This document shows positions 9,485 through 19,907 of a stretch of DNA of 64,000 nt, piece after piece. Numbering within the stretch: position 1 is the stretch's first letter; the number at the start of each line of letters is the position of its first letter. A model generated the notes under the pieces. That model searched no databases, was not told the DNA's origin, and was given only the letters and a program-made list of their open reading frames with translations. Source of the DNA: Blasia pusilla (lineage: Eukaryota; Marchantiophyta; Marchantiopsida; Blasiales). The stretch lies in the NCBI GenBank assembly GCA_050084515.1, contig CM114271.1, positions 19,964,001 through 20,028,000 of the forward strand. The letters are read 5' to 3'. Position numbers and translations under genes: made by a program.

Positions 9485-10800
9485 AATGTTTTAAAAAAAA
9501 GACAAAATGCCAACACTAAAAACAACACGACAAGTTGCGCGATTAATCATTTGAAATAAATACGACATACACACTAGTGGTTGGAAAGATGTGAATGGAT
9601 AATGAGAGGTGTGGCCACACACCATTTGGGATCAACGTATTAGCGCCAATACTTTTGCACGTTATAATGTCATCATGATACATTATAGATAATAAGTACT
9701 AACAACGAAAAGAGAAGACTACAGGAAGAGCCAGTTGATGATTATGGAGGGAGTGGCGAGTACATGTTTTCACAAATATATGAAAAAACATATGCATTTG
9801 GCCAAATAAATTTCACTTCAAAAATGATAAAGTCATTGATTGCAAGTCTCACCACATAAGTTGACTCCTCAATTCTTGCTACTATATTGACCATGAAACC
9901 TTTAGTGTGTATAACTTGACACAACAAGTTAGAATTATAGGATAAAAAACCATGGTACCATTCAATAGTCGGAAGCCACTCAAGACATGAGTAAATCAAC
10001 TTGTTGACGAGATGTTGGTTGTGTAATAGAAGGTAGGATAAGTAGTTTTGAATTCTCTTGCCCAACAATGCACTATTAAATATGACCCTCTAATGCTCTA
10101 ATCACATAATGGGTTCTCGGTTTGTTCCCCATCACGTGCACACCAAAGAAGTTGCAAAGAATACTAGAAAAGTTGATTTTGTGAGAATTCTTGTAGATAA
10201 GCTTTTGAATTCAATCTAGAACTTTTGTAATGAACAGAATGAAAAACAATACATATAATTGTTTACGTAGCAAGAGGAAGAAGTGCTTGGGCAGATCTTA
10301 ACTATTTTTTTAACAACCGATCACTCCTTGATATGGGCTTCATTATCTGTCAAATTTCCTTTAGATACATTATAGTCAATATTTGCACAACCAAAGCCCA
10401 ACTTCTTAAAAAGTTATTCGTTACCTTGGAGCAAGGAAAATCCCTTGCCTCCAAAATAAATGGACAAGATACTTTATTACGAAGAAAGAAATCATTGTCT
10501 CTATCAAAAGTATTAGGACCAAGAATTATACTAAACGTTGTCATAATAGAAGTGTTGCAAGAAGCCAACCAATATGAGAACTCTTAGGTTAAATGAAAAT
10601 GCATCTAGAGAGGGTAGGAAGGATGTAAAAAAAAGTGTATCGATAAAGAAACCCATAAGCCACTTAGGAGCTCCCTAAATGATTAACATAAGAAACCATT
10701 CTATATCTTTCAAAATGGCCTCCTCTAAGATCTTGAATATTTAATCTATGAAGCCAATTTTTTCCCTCAATTTCATAACCAAACTCGCACCAATACAAAA
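9485..10800 (-). mobile_element. Heavily decayed non-LTR retrotransposon, 3' half (copy 2)
   Basis: This aligns base by base with the better-kept element at 21.47-22.99 kb. At protein level, 10,068-9742 (LLCQVIHTKGF, IEESTYVVR) matches the endonuclease region LVCRAAHTKGL, IKELSYAVR of that copy. The frame at 10,568-10,350 (SIILGPNTFDRDNDFF) matches QLLGPNTFEGEDGIF. It has no long frame. It differs from copy 1 largely by C-to-T and G-to-A changes and is much richer in A+T, as expected for long-methylated DNA decaying by deamination. Homology fades beyond about 10,800, so the RT core is missing. Confidence 0.8.
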
Positions 10801-12660
10801 TATCAAAGCTCTAGTGGGCTAACAATAAAATAGAAACACCTCGCGGCTTGAAGAGTGAGACATGAGTTATGGAAGCGAGATGCAAGCTTTAACAATTGTC
10901 TCAAAGGTTGATGGTCGTGACCTAGAAGAGCATGATATAATGCAAGTTGGAACTTGAGAAGAACTAAAGTCTTAGAAGAGCTCGACTTCAATGAGTATGA
11001 AACCTAGCTAGGATCCTAAGTAAGTTTTTGGTGGCTTTCATATTTGAGGTCACAATACATTGGCCCACGATGCGTTTGGGATAAAGAAGGCGACGTTGGA
11101 AGGCTTGTGAGAAGTCAATTCAAACGCACAAAAGATATTGAAAAAACACATATAAAAGTTCTTAAATGGGCCTACAACTGTCAAAATGAGAGTTTGGGTG
11201 AACGGCCAAAAGAAGTAGCCCAAGAAGAATTCCTTAGACAAAGGAAGGAGGGAAATTTCATCTTGAATAGCTAAGTCTACAACACCCACACCAGTGGAGA
11301 TGCGGGAAGTGAGTTAAAATTTAGGGTCCAAGGAGGAAAACCTTGGTGTGACCCACCAAAGTCGAAACCTAGGCTAGCTAGTTGTGAGACTAGGTGGGCG
11401 AGATGCCACAAGACTAGTCATGAAACGTGAAGGGTGGCAAGAAAACCTTATATGATATATCAATTTGCGAGTTGGCATGGGCACTAGCCATAGGACACAT
11501 GAGTCCAAGCTCCAAGATATGTTTGGGGATCAAAGAGTTTTATAATTTGGGCAAAGCCTCCACCAAACCATCTTGAAGTATAACTAATTAAACATTGGTC
11601 TACGAGTTGCGCACCACATTTGGGTTTAGGGGTTGAGGGCCAAAATTCAAGGTTTGACGGGGAAAATGGGGAAGGTGGGTTACCTATGAGAACCCCAATA
11701 GTACCTATAGGTGGGACACTCTCCATCGCTACCCGCTCAAGTCTTTGAACTAGGAACTATATAACTATGATGAATGTTTGGTTGCATGTGTTCACGCTTG
11801 AGCTAGGGGATACACCTTGAGGAATTAACCAACACGCTTTGGTAAAGATGAGTGACTTGGGGAGATTGGTGAAGGCTTGGAGAAGATATTTCCAAGGGAG
11901 ACAATGCGTACTTGGGGAGACTCGAACCGATTAGCCCTTGGCGGCTTTTCGCCTATCTATGGAAAGTACAATCGGTTAAGTCTTTGGGACTCAATCTAAG
12001 TCTTCAGCTTGCAAAGCTTAAGGTCAAGAGTGCTTTGGGGCATGCATAGAGCTTGCACAAAGATGGCCGGGTATAATAGAAAGTCACACAAACAAAGCTG
12101 AATAGAAAAATATGCTTCGTAACAAATGAAGTAGAGATCAGAATCTATGAAGAATTTCTCTCTAATTATATGTAAGGAGGAGAGTCTTTATAGGAGTCTG
12201 GAACCTGAATCCCAACTTGGAAACCACGAGGATTAAACCAAGGAAATCAAATGGTTTGATAAGTTAGTATTTGGGTTTTGAAACCAAACTTAATCCACAT
12301 GGTATAGGTTTAGAGCTCAACCTCAAACCCTAATCCAAATCTTGAATATTGAGTTCCGACTAAAGTCTCGTTTGAGGTCCTTTGGAGAGTTGGGACTACC
12401 ATGCGCACCAGCGTTGATTAAGGTCCTTAGACTCTTAAGGAAATCTATCCCAAGTGGAGAATGACTTGATATGTTTGGGAGTGAGGGATTAAGTCAACAT
12501 CTTCTGTGTCTAGATGTGTTGAGCTTGAGGGTCGTCCCAAGATTCAATCTCAGAAGGATAAATGATGATTGACCCAAGCCATGGTTAATATTAGTGTGTA
12601 TGGGTACAAATCAATAATAAGGGAAGAAGGTAGGAAACAAGTCAAAAAATTTATGGGATA
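10801..12660. other. Gene-free stretch, probably old repeat debris
   Basis: No frame here shows a recognisable domain. The longest candidates are a 76-codon + frame at 11,044-11,274, rich in charged residues with no known motif, and an 80-codon minus frame at 11,484-11,726. The base composition is mixed and phrases such as variants of CTTGGGGAGA recur, which suggests remnants of LTR or leader sequence. I could not pair them with an element in the window. Confidence 0.5.
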
Positions 12661-12671
12661 GAATTTGATAA

Positions 12672-12839
12672 GCTCTTTGAAGATTTCGTAGATAGATTAA
12701 CATATGAAACCATTCTATATGTCGTGTGCATACACATCACAACACAAAATACATCGCTCTTTGGAGATTTCGTAGATAAGGTAACATATGAAACCATTCT
12801 ATATGTCGTGTGCATACACATCACTACATAACATACATC
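12672..12839. repeat. Two tandem 84-bp units
   Basis: Unit 1 (12,672-12,755) and unit 2 (12,756-12,839) differ at only a handful of positions and share the core ATATGAAACCATTCTATATG. The second unit runs into sequence (12,840-12,931) that is nearly identical to 13,480-13,570, next to the purine tract of copy C. The tandem therefore seems to be built from LTR-like sequence of this retrotransposon family. Confidence 0.85.
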
Positions 12840-13573
12840 GCTGTTACCAAACACACACACAAATATCCACGATCCCATGCTAACTCATGGCATCCAAACA
12901 AGGAGACAAGAAGTACCAAAATATCTCCAATAAAGTAAGATCCAATCTCTCTCTACACCATCTCACACCATAGCTCTCAAAGGTGTGCACTCTCTCTTAT
13001 GTCAAACCAAACCCACTCTCCTAATGAGAGGCTTGGGTTACACTCACAAGGCAAGGGACCATAGCGACGCCGCCTTATGCCAAGAGGTTCAACAAAGAGA
13101 GAATGAGCTCCCAAACTTTCTCTCCTTGAGATATACCCCTCCCCTCTCCCAAGCTCTCTCCATGGTAACCTATGCTCACAAGTCATCTCCTTGGCTCTTG
13201 ACCTGATGAATGAGGTTAAGGGCCAATTAACAAAAATAGGAAGTCGAGCACATACTCAAAATGGTACTTACCTAGAATAGTAAGTTCCTAAATATGGCTC
13301 CAAATGAGCCGAAATGAAGGAAAAACCTACTCTCTCAAGTTTCTCGGGGCCTCAATAGGTATTCCTTGACCTTCTGAGCCTGTCCTCCACTACTCACAAA
13401 GGTGCTCTACTAGATCTTACCGATCTATTCTAAGAGACGTGACAACTGTCATGCGCATACACATCGCTATACAACATACATCGCTGTCACCGAACACACA
13501 CACAAACATGCACGATCCCATGCTAACTCACGGCATCCAAACAATGAGACAAGAAGTACCAAAATATCTCAAA
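12840..13573 (-). repeat. LTR-like region downstream of copy C, with a duplicated edge
   Basis: In the element's sense, the purine tract of copy C (about 13,574-13,583) is followed by a segment beginning TTTGAGATATTTTGGTAC. A nearly identical segment starts at about 12,931 in the same orientation, 640 bases further on. Two copies of one LTR edge in direct orientation suggest either an LTR of about 640 bp with a second element behind it, or an internal duplication. There are no open frames of note; the 69- and 73-codon frames at 12,977-13,206 overlap on opposite strands and look fortuitous. Confidence 0.5.
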
Positions 13574-13754
13574 TCGCCCCCCTAGCTGGTGGTTAGGTCC
13601 CTCTAACTCCAGATCGTCATCTATCCCTACCTACCATAACATACATCTCTAGGACGCTAAAAGCAGAAAGACCGGGTGCTCATGTGGCCCCATCGTTAGT
13701 CGCCTTATTGTCATCCATATCACAAACACAAGTTGAAATGTAGAACTACCTACT

Positions 13755-13898
13755 CTATGTACATCTGGGACACATCCATCATCCCGGAGGAACCTTAATG
13801 AGAGGTGACGTCAAACATGCCATGTGCCATCCTCTCGAACACCCATCACAGACTAGCATAGTGGCTCCACCACGGACGGAACCACACAACATACACCG
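13755..13898 (-). pseudogene. C-terminal PHD finger (copy C), all eight zinc ligands present
   Basis: LRCMLCGSVRG, then MLVCDGCSRGWHMAC and WMCPRCT-stop give Cys4-His-Cys3 with normal PHD spacing. An in-frame TGA at 13,779-13,781 replaces what was probably Trp before WMCPRC. The codon after Cys-Thr is a stop (13,755-13,757), exactly as in copy B. Two copies agreeing in both domain and end point make the finger a fixed part of the family's polyprotein. It lies at the integrase C-terminus, where Ty3 elements often carry targeting modules. Confidence 0.85.
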
Positions 13899-15319
13899 CA
13901 AGCCTACATGAACTGTTGCTAAGCTCGGATCAACTGTACCATCAATGTTAGGAAGGTGACATGGCGCACATGGTCCTTCCATACCATACCATCGCATCCC
14001 TCCAGCAAGAGAACACCAGATGGCAAAAAGTCATGCACTCTCAGGATAGTGTGCCCTGCAGTCACATCCAACGTCATTGGTGTCGTCTGTTGAAAGTAGA
14101 CATAATCTCCCTGATGAAATCTCCGGATAGTTGGTCGATAACCACCACCCCAAATAGTCGCATACCTCAAGGTATCCTGATGTTGCGCAATCGCCAAGTT
14201 CTCGAACGCCATGGGCATCACTCTCCGAAACAACTCAGCCCTCTGAGAACATGCTCGCATCCATACATCTGGGTCATCAAGGTCCAACATCTCACCAGCA
14301 TCCCGACGAATGGCCGTAGGTAAATGTGGCTCCCGGCCATAAAGTAGCAAGTACGGTGAAAAAGATGCTAAGGATGCCTGTTTGATGAATCTGTATCCCA
14401 ATGCCAACCATGGAAATTGGAGGTCCCAATATCCCAGGTGACCTCTCTACAAGCCATACTTGCGTAAACCCCTCTTCACCGTATGCATAACTCTCTCCAT
14501 TAATCCATTCATCTCGGGATGATCTCGCGAAGTCATGCGGTGGTTGTTTAGTGTCTGATCACATAAGGCATGGAACTCACCACAAAACTCGGTACCCTGG
14601 TCTCTCAACACCTTAGCCGATGCGCCGTAATAACTCAACACTCAATCTAGGAAGGCATACGCTATTCCCTCACTCGCTTTGTCAGGCAATGCAACCAACT
14701 CCATCAACTTCGAGAAGTGCTCAACCATCACCAACACATAACGACTGTGACGCTCCGTCAAAGGCAATGGTCCTGCAAGATCCAAATTCCATCTATACCC
14801 TAAGCCCATGATCGGCAGTGGATGCAATTGTGGAGTCTGAGCATTGAACGATGCTCGGATCCGATCACACACCATGAACCTGACAACAAACTGTTGAACG
14901 TCAATCTACATGCCTCGCCAACAATACTGAATCTAGAGCAAGCTGTACGTCCGCTTCACCCCAAAGTGACCCTACTCCTCGTGAGCATGCTGCACTAGTC
15001 GTGCTTTCTGCAAAGGATGTGGTACTACGTGTACTCCACCATCCTCCCAAACCCTCAAAATATGTGTCCCCTCCCAACGGAACCGTCTGGCCCGCTGTAG
15101 GATCCGATCCCGCTCTCTAGCATCCAAGGTGCTCGCAACGCTGCCAATACGAAGGTACTCTAAGACTACTCCATCATCATGAATATCTCGGCCACCTGTC
15201 AACTCCTCACTGGCCTCGGGATCCAAGGACTCTCCACTCGACCTCGCCATCGACGTCTCCAAACTCTGGCTCTCCATAGCCAACATGCCTAAATAGGCTG
15301 ACGCGTGCCATCCTGGCAC
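13899..15319 (-). pseudogene. Integrase (copy C)
   Basis: The 15,319-14,972 frame ends in QHAHEE, the start of the zinc-binding head; a stop replaces the next Leu. The core lies in 14,875-14,447, with LDLAGPLPL, LRDQGTEF and HPEMNGL carrying the three acidic catalytic residues, split by a stop near 14,642. The C-terminal domain is in 14,407-13,919 (SPYLLLYGREPHL, FHQGDYVYFQQ, TILRVHDF). It is inactive as it stands. The sequence passes straight into the KDHVR-type linker and the PHD finger, with no chromodomain. Confidence 0.85.
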
Positions 15320-15334
15320 TAACTCCTCATCACT

Positions 15335-16800
15335 CTATCCATGCCATCGAGCTCCAGTCACATCTTGCTGACTCGGGCATGGGTTACGACTCAACCCATC
15401 TACATCTTGGTTGAGCATCTCAGGTCTATGTACCACCTGAAAATCATACTCCTGCAACAAGAGAGCCCATCTCGCAAGCTTCCCTGTAAGCTTGTCGAAC
15501 TGCATCAACCACTTTAGTGCTTGATGATCAGTGATGATGGTAAAGGGGTTGCTGAATAAGTAACACTTGAAATGCGCGACATCCCACATTGCCGCCAAGC
15601 ACTCACCCTCATACAAGTTGTACTTCGCCTCTACAACGTTGTTCAAGCGGCTAGCATAAGCCACCACAAACTCTCTACCCTCATCATCATGCTGGGAGAG
15701 CACCGCTCCAAGCCCCAACATGCTCCAATGTGTGTGCAAGTGGAAAGGACGCCCCCTGATCGGTCTCCTCAAGATGGGCGTGGACGTCAACGTGTCCTTG
15801 AGCAACTGAAATGCTCGCTCCTGCTCATCCCCCCCAGTGCCACTCGTGATCCACCTTGGACCACAAGGTTAGCGGCTTTGCAATCGAACCGAATCCCTTC
15901 ACGTACCGCCGGTAGAAGTTTGCCAATCCCATGAATGCGCGAACACGGCTCACATCTGTAGGGCGTGGAATGCATGAGATAGCCTCTACCTTCGTCTCTT
16001 GAACACCAAGGCCCCTTGGGTATATCGTATGACCCAAGTACTTAATCTTGTTGTAGAAGAACTTGCACTTGCCTCGATGTAGCTTCAGCCCATGTAATTG
16101 CAATTGTCGAAACACCTCCTCTAGATGTCGCTCATGCACCTCAACCGTGGCGCTAAAGACTACGATGTCATCAATATAGCACTTGGAAAAATCCAGACAA
16201 GCCAAGATCCTATCCATAACCCTCTGAAACTTAGTCGCGGCATTTTTTAACCCAAACGGTAAGAACCGCCATTGGTACAAACAATCCTTCCTGTGAGGAT
16301 CGATGCCCCAAAATGCCCTCTTCTGCCTATCCTCCAATCTAATAGGCAGCTGATGGTATCCAGCTCGCAAATCCAACAAACTGAAGACCTTTGCGTGACC
16401 AATCGCATCAAAGATCTCCTCAAGGGTGGGCATGGCATACCTATCGGACTTCGTCTGTCGATTGATAGGTCGGTAATCCCCACACATCCGACTATCCGTC
16501 CAGTTGCCATGCATATCCTTCTTGGCGGGTATGATAATGGCAGATGCATACTCCCCATGCGACATCTCCACTAGTCCTGCTCCGACCAAGTTCTGGCTCC
16601 TACTTTGAATCAACGCCCTCTCCATATCACTATACCTATAAGGTCGTCGGAAGATCGGCGGATCACTCGACAACTCAATGCGGATCCCCAGTCCCTTCAA
16701 CGTACTAAACCGGATACATAAGTTCCTCAGGAGTTCTAAGAGTTGCATGCTAAACGCAAAGCAGCTCCTATAACTCCTGAGGAACTGATGTATCTAGCGT
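15335..16800 (-). pseudogene. Reverse transcriptase and RNase H (copy C), long open RT core
   Basis: One frame (16,748-15,825) runs 307 codons without a stop and contains IRIELSSDPPIFRRPYRYS, IIIPAKKDMHGNW, DSRMCGDYRPINRQT, LLDLRAGYHQLPI, WRFLPFGLKNAATKFQRVMD, the catalytic YIDD at 16,167-16,178 and LGHTIYPRGLGV. RNase H follows after a frame change in 15,805-15,335 (HLHTHWSMLGL, YEGECLAAMW, TIITDHQALKWL, DVDGLSRNP). In the first RNase H motif the usual Asp is His. This is the best RT of the family in the window and suits phylogenetic placement. An inverted duplication at 16,713-16,794 alters the RT N-terminus. Confidence 0.9.
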
Positions 16801-17199
16801 CGCTCTCCTCCTGTCAACTTAGGGCCCATATATGGCTCCCAAGTCTCCATCGTGACTACGATAGGACTCTCCGGCGCGGGTATCGGTGGTTGCTATGATG
16901 CAACCCCGTCTCAAACAACAACACTTGCCCGCTCCCTAGCAACCAAGTGCAAACTCTTATCTCCTCACGTGCAGTGCATGGAACCACGCTCGATGTTGTG
17001 GCTATCATCTCCTGGCGTACCTGCAAAACATCCCAAGAAGTCCAAGGGTGTCTCTCCTAATCTCCCCTTGTGTGGAGATCTCCTCGGGTCTCGCCCCCAG
17101 CCACTGCCTCCACCATCTTGGTAGGCATGGGGCTCACCAACGCAATCAATGTGATATGTCGAGATCTCATATGGCGTTGCTCAGCCACTTCCAAGTTGA

Positions 17200-17323
17200 G
17201 GATCCATGTCAAGCAATTCAAGTCCATTGCTTGACCCAAGACATGACGTCGTGATGCCTCTAACACTGACGATACTGCCGTCACTCTTGTGGGAAATCCC
17301 ATCGGTCGCTCTATCATGACCAT
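17200..17323 (-). pseudogene. Methyltransferase C-terminal block, motifs IX-X (copy C)
   Basis: The minus frame from 17,323 reads IERPMGFPTRVTAVSSV, then EASRRHVLGQAMDLN. It matches the end of the copy B methyltransferase (ERAMGF, HVLGQAMDLN) and the DNMT3 family's closing block. The frame then runs into the linker, with GETRGD in place of the B residues. Everything upstream of this block is absent because the element is cut at about 17,320. The value of this piece is that it shows, in a second copy, that the methyltransferase is contiguous with the linker and RT. Confidence 0.8.
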
Positions 17324-19907
17324 ACGGATTATGTCGTAGAGTATAGTGTGCTAGTAGAGGCCATAACTTATGTAGGGCCGTAGTGTCTAGGTAGAGATGC
17401 GGTTTCATACATAGGGTTGGGGGTTACTCAGTTGAGGGTGACTTTTCCAGTAGGGCCCGCTCTTAGGTTGGAGGATATAGTGTGGAGTGCACTCAAAGAA
17501 CAGTTAGTTCTTTGAGTTGAGCCTGTTGCGTTGGGAGTTAGCCTTGGTAGTGAGTAGAGCTATTGGCTATGGTGGTTCCCGCAAGCTTCGACCTGGATTC
17601 TCCCATCGTATAGTGGGTTTGGCTCGATTGTAGGTGATTCTATACGTGTTTTATGAAAGTAGGTCTTTCACGGATTTCACTCAAAGAACTAGAGTAGATC
17701 AATGGTAGCTTCGATTGTGGATCACTAGGATCTGGTTAGGGTTGATTGTGTATTCAGCCGTGGATATTCGTGGCTTGTGGCCTATGTTGGATGTGGGAAT
17801 CTAGTGCATGGTTGGTTGGAAAAGAAGCGCCTTGCTGAGAGCTTTCCAACGCGGTTTAGATCACCGGATTTCGTCAAGGGAGTTGGAAGTTATCAAGGAT
17901 TGAAGATTCTGGTTCGTGTCCGACGATTTTCTTATGTGGAGAGCTTGGAGTGCGGAAGCTCTGTTGAAGTTCATCCAGATTGGATGAGAGGTTCTTGTTG
18001 CTACTTGTATTGTGATCTCATATGAAGCTATATGCTTGAGTGTGTGGAGCGTTGCGGATTTCTACGTCCATGAATCTAGGCGAAAGCGCTGTCGGATTTG
18101 CGATTATGGAGGTGTATGGACAACAAGTTTGTCTGATTTTTAGCTCAAAGTACACAGCTCGGTTGTAGCTGATTTTTTGTGGAGAGATAGGTATGGTGGT
18201 CAATTGAATTCTGGTTGAAACAGATTCAATTGTTTTTATCAGAGGGGCTGGTTGGTTGGTGATTCGTCTGTTGTTGGAGACGCCTATCCCATTGGGGGCG
18301 CCCTAGTTGGGCCTCTGTCCATAGCGAAGAATGGCAAACGGGGCATATCTCAAGCATTTATCGGCGTTTTGAGGCTTCGAGGCAGCTTGTGGCAGCTCGG
18401 GGCGAGTGGGCGTGAGAGGCGGAGTAAGGAGCAAGGAGCAAGGAGCAAGCAAGCAATTTTTGCAGGATTTGTGATTTGAGTGTTGCATAACTGGTCACCC
18501 ATCTTTGGGCTATTCTGCCTAGAAGACGCTTAACTATTGAGTTCTTAACTATGCCAGTGTATACACTGGTGTAGCTCATTTGGTGTTGTTCAGAGATGTG
18601 TTAGGCGCTTTATGCATCTCAGGTTTTTGGTTGATGGACCTCTAGCGCATAGTATGGTGTAGCCTCTCCATGGAGGTGATATTTTCAGACTAGCACGTCA
18701 TCGACCCGCGGCGGAGTAGCTATTGCGTTAGAATTGTGTGGTGGGTTCTATGGATTCAGGGGGCGCCACGTTTGGTGGATTGTGTTACCTTGATTTACAT
18801 TTGCGATTTGAGGGTTATCGTTGGACTTCCTATGTTTGGATCCCCTCCATCGTTGCTTCTTGCTTGCGCGCCCATTGTTAGGGTTGACGTTGATTTCCAG
18901 AGTAGTGTTACTCATGTGTGCTACCGGTAGTGAGATTGGAGTGATGACCAGTAGACCGTGGGAGGCTTCTTGTGGTGATGATAGGTTAGGTTGCCTACAC
19001 CTATAGCTAGTAGAGCTAGAATAGTACAGTGACATCGACGTCACTTGGTTACTTAGTGGTGGTAATTTGGTGGTGGTGCGGCATCGACGTTGGTCATCAC
19101 GGAGTTTTCTGGTGGTCTGGTTGGGGACCGTGGTGCGGACAGTGGTGGTTTTACACGGAGTGGATTGAGGTATCGGCTACCTTTCCACTTCTGACGGTTA
19201 ATGAAGAGGAGGACGAGGATGTTCCAAACACCGAGTCTTCTATGTTGTTATTGAGTGTTGCAGCTCCATTGATTTGGGACATGGACGGGATATATGGGGT
19301 CATGAAGGGCCCACGACGATACTCGGATGCAGTGGGCACCCTTGAGTTGGAGGACTTCATGCAGGAGTTTGATACGTGGTGTGATACGCAGATGTTGCGG
19401 AATGCCACGTTGTTTACACCCTTCTTGGCTTTGAAGGGGTTGTTTCAGCATTTGGAGGGACCACCCATGGATGATTACCATGAGTTTAGGAAGGACCATG
19501 TTGCTAAGATTGAGGCGTGGAGACAATATTGGTCTCCAGGCTATGTGTCTATTATCCATGGTGGTATTGGTAGTAGTGCTCCTACTATGCCAGCCGGCCC
19601 GACGTTGAGTGGAGGTACCCATGGGGGTACTAGTGGAGGTACTAGTGCCCCACCATCGTTCAACCCGATTGCAAAGTTCTTCAAGAGGTTGAAGAAGAAC
19701 TATCAGGGAGTGAAGATAGAGAAGTTGAGGAGTCTTCAGGAATTTGAGCGAAAGACTGGTGAGAGTCTTCGTGAGGCATACATTCGTATGCCACGCTTGA
19801 TTTCAGTTACCCATGGTGGGATTGAGGCTCAGGCAGTCCAGTTTTGGTATGGGATCTTGGATAGAGAGTTGCGCCGCAGGGTACGTGATACTACTCTTTT
19901 GAGTTAG
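17324..19907 (+). mobile_element. Ty3/gypsy-type element, copy D: 5' leader and gag only
   Basis: A 1.7-kb stretch without long frames (17,324-19,028) leads into a + strand gag frame that ends at 19,907, where an A-run and AT-rich DNA begin. The order fits the 5' LTR and leader of an LTR element whose body is missing. An 11-bp perfect hairpin (17,491-17,501 with 17,507-17,517) lies in the leader. I could not define LTR ends or a tRNA primer site. It may be the 5' part of the same family as copies A to C, whose gag N-terminus is otherwise absent, but no overlap proves this. Confidence 0.6.
19029..19907 (+). pseudogene. Retrotransposon Gag (capsid region), truncated at the C-terminus
   Basis: This open frame of 292 codons probably begins translation at an internal Met near 19,212-19,290, because the first 50 residues are Trp/Gly-rich and not Gag-like. 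From about residue 95 it has the helical pattern of Ty3-type capsid: LELEDFMQEFDTW, LFTPFLALKGLFQHLEG, DYHEFRKDHVAK, FFKRLKKNYQGVKIEKL, LQEFERKTGESLREAYIRM and VQFWYGILDRELRRRVRD. A Gly/Thr/Ser-rich hinge (about residues 178-210) splits the capsid halves. It stops right after RDTTLLS, before any zinc knuckle, so the C-terminus is lost. Confidence 0.75.

Larger units (their letters stand above)
13574..17323 (-). mobile_element. Ty3/gypsy retrotransposon with DNMT3-like and PHD domains, copy C, 3' part
   Basis: Minus-strand order is the last block of the methyltransferase (17,323-17,200), the same linker as in copy B, RT, RNase H, integrase, PHD finger and polypurine tract. It is less decayed than B: the RT frame is open for 307 codons. 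At about 17,320 the methyltransferase sequence stops and unrelated + strand sequence, leading to a gag gene, begins. This copy was therefore truncated or interrupted within the methyltransferase, close to the point where copy A ends. Confidence 0.9.
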
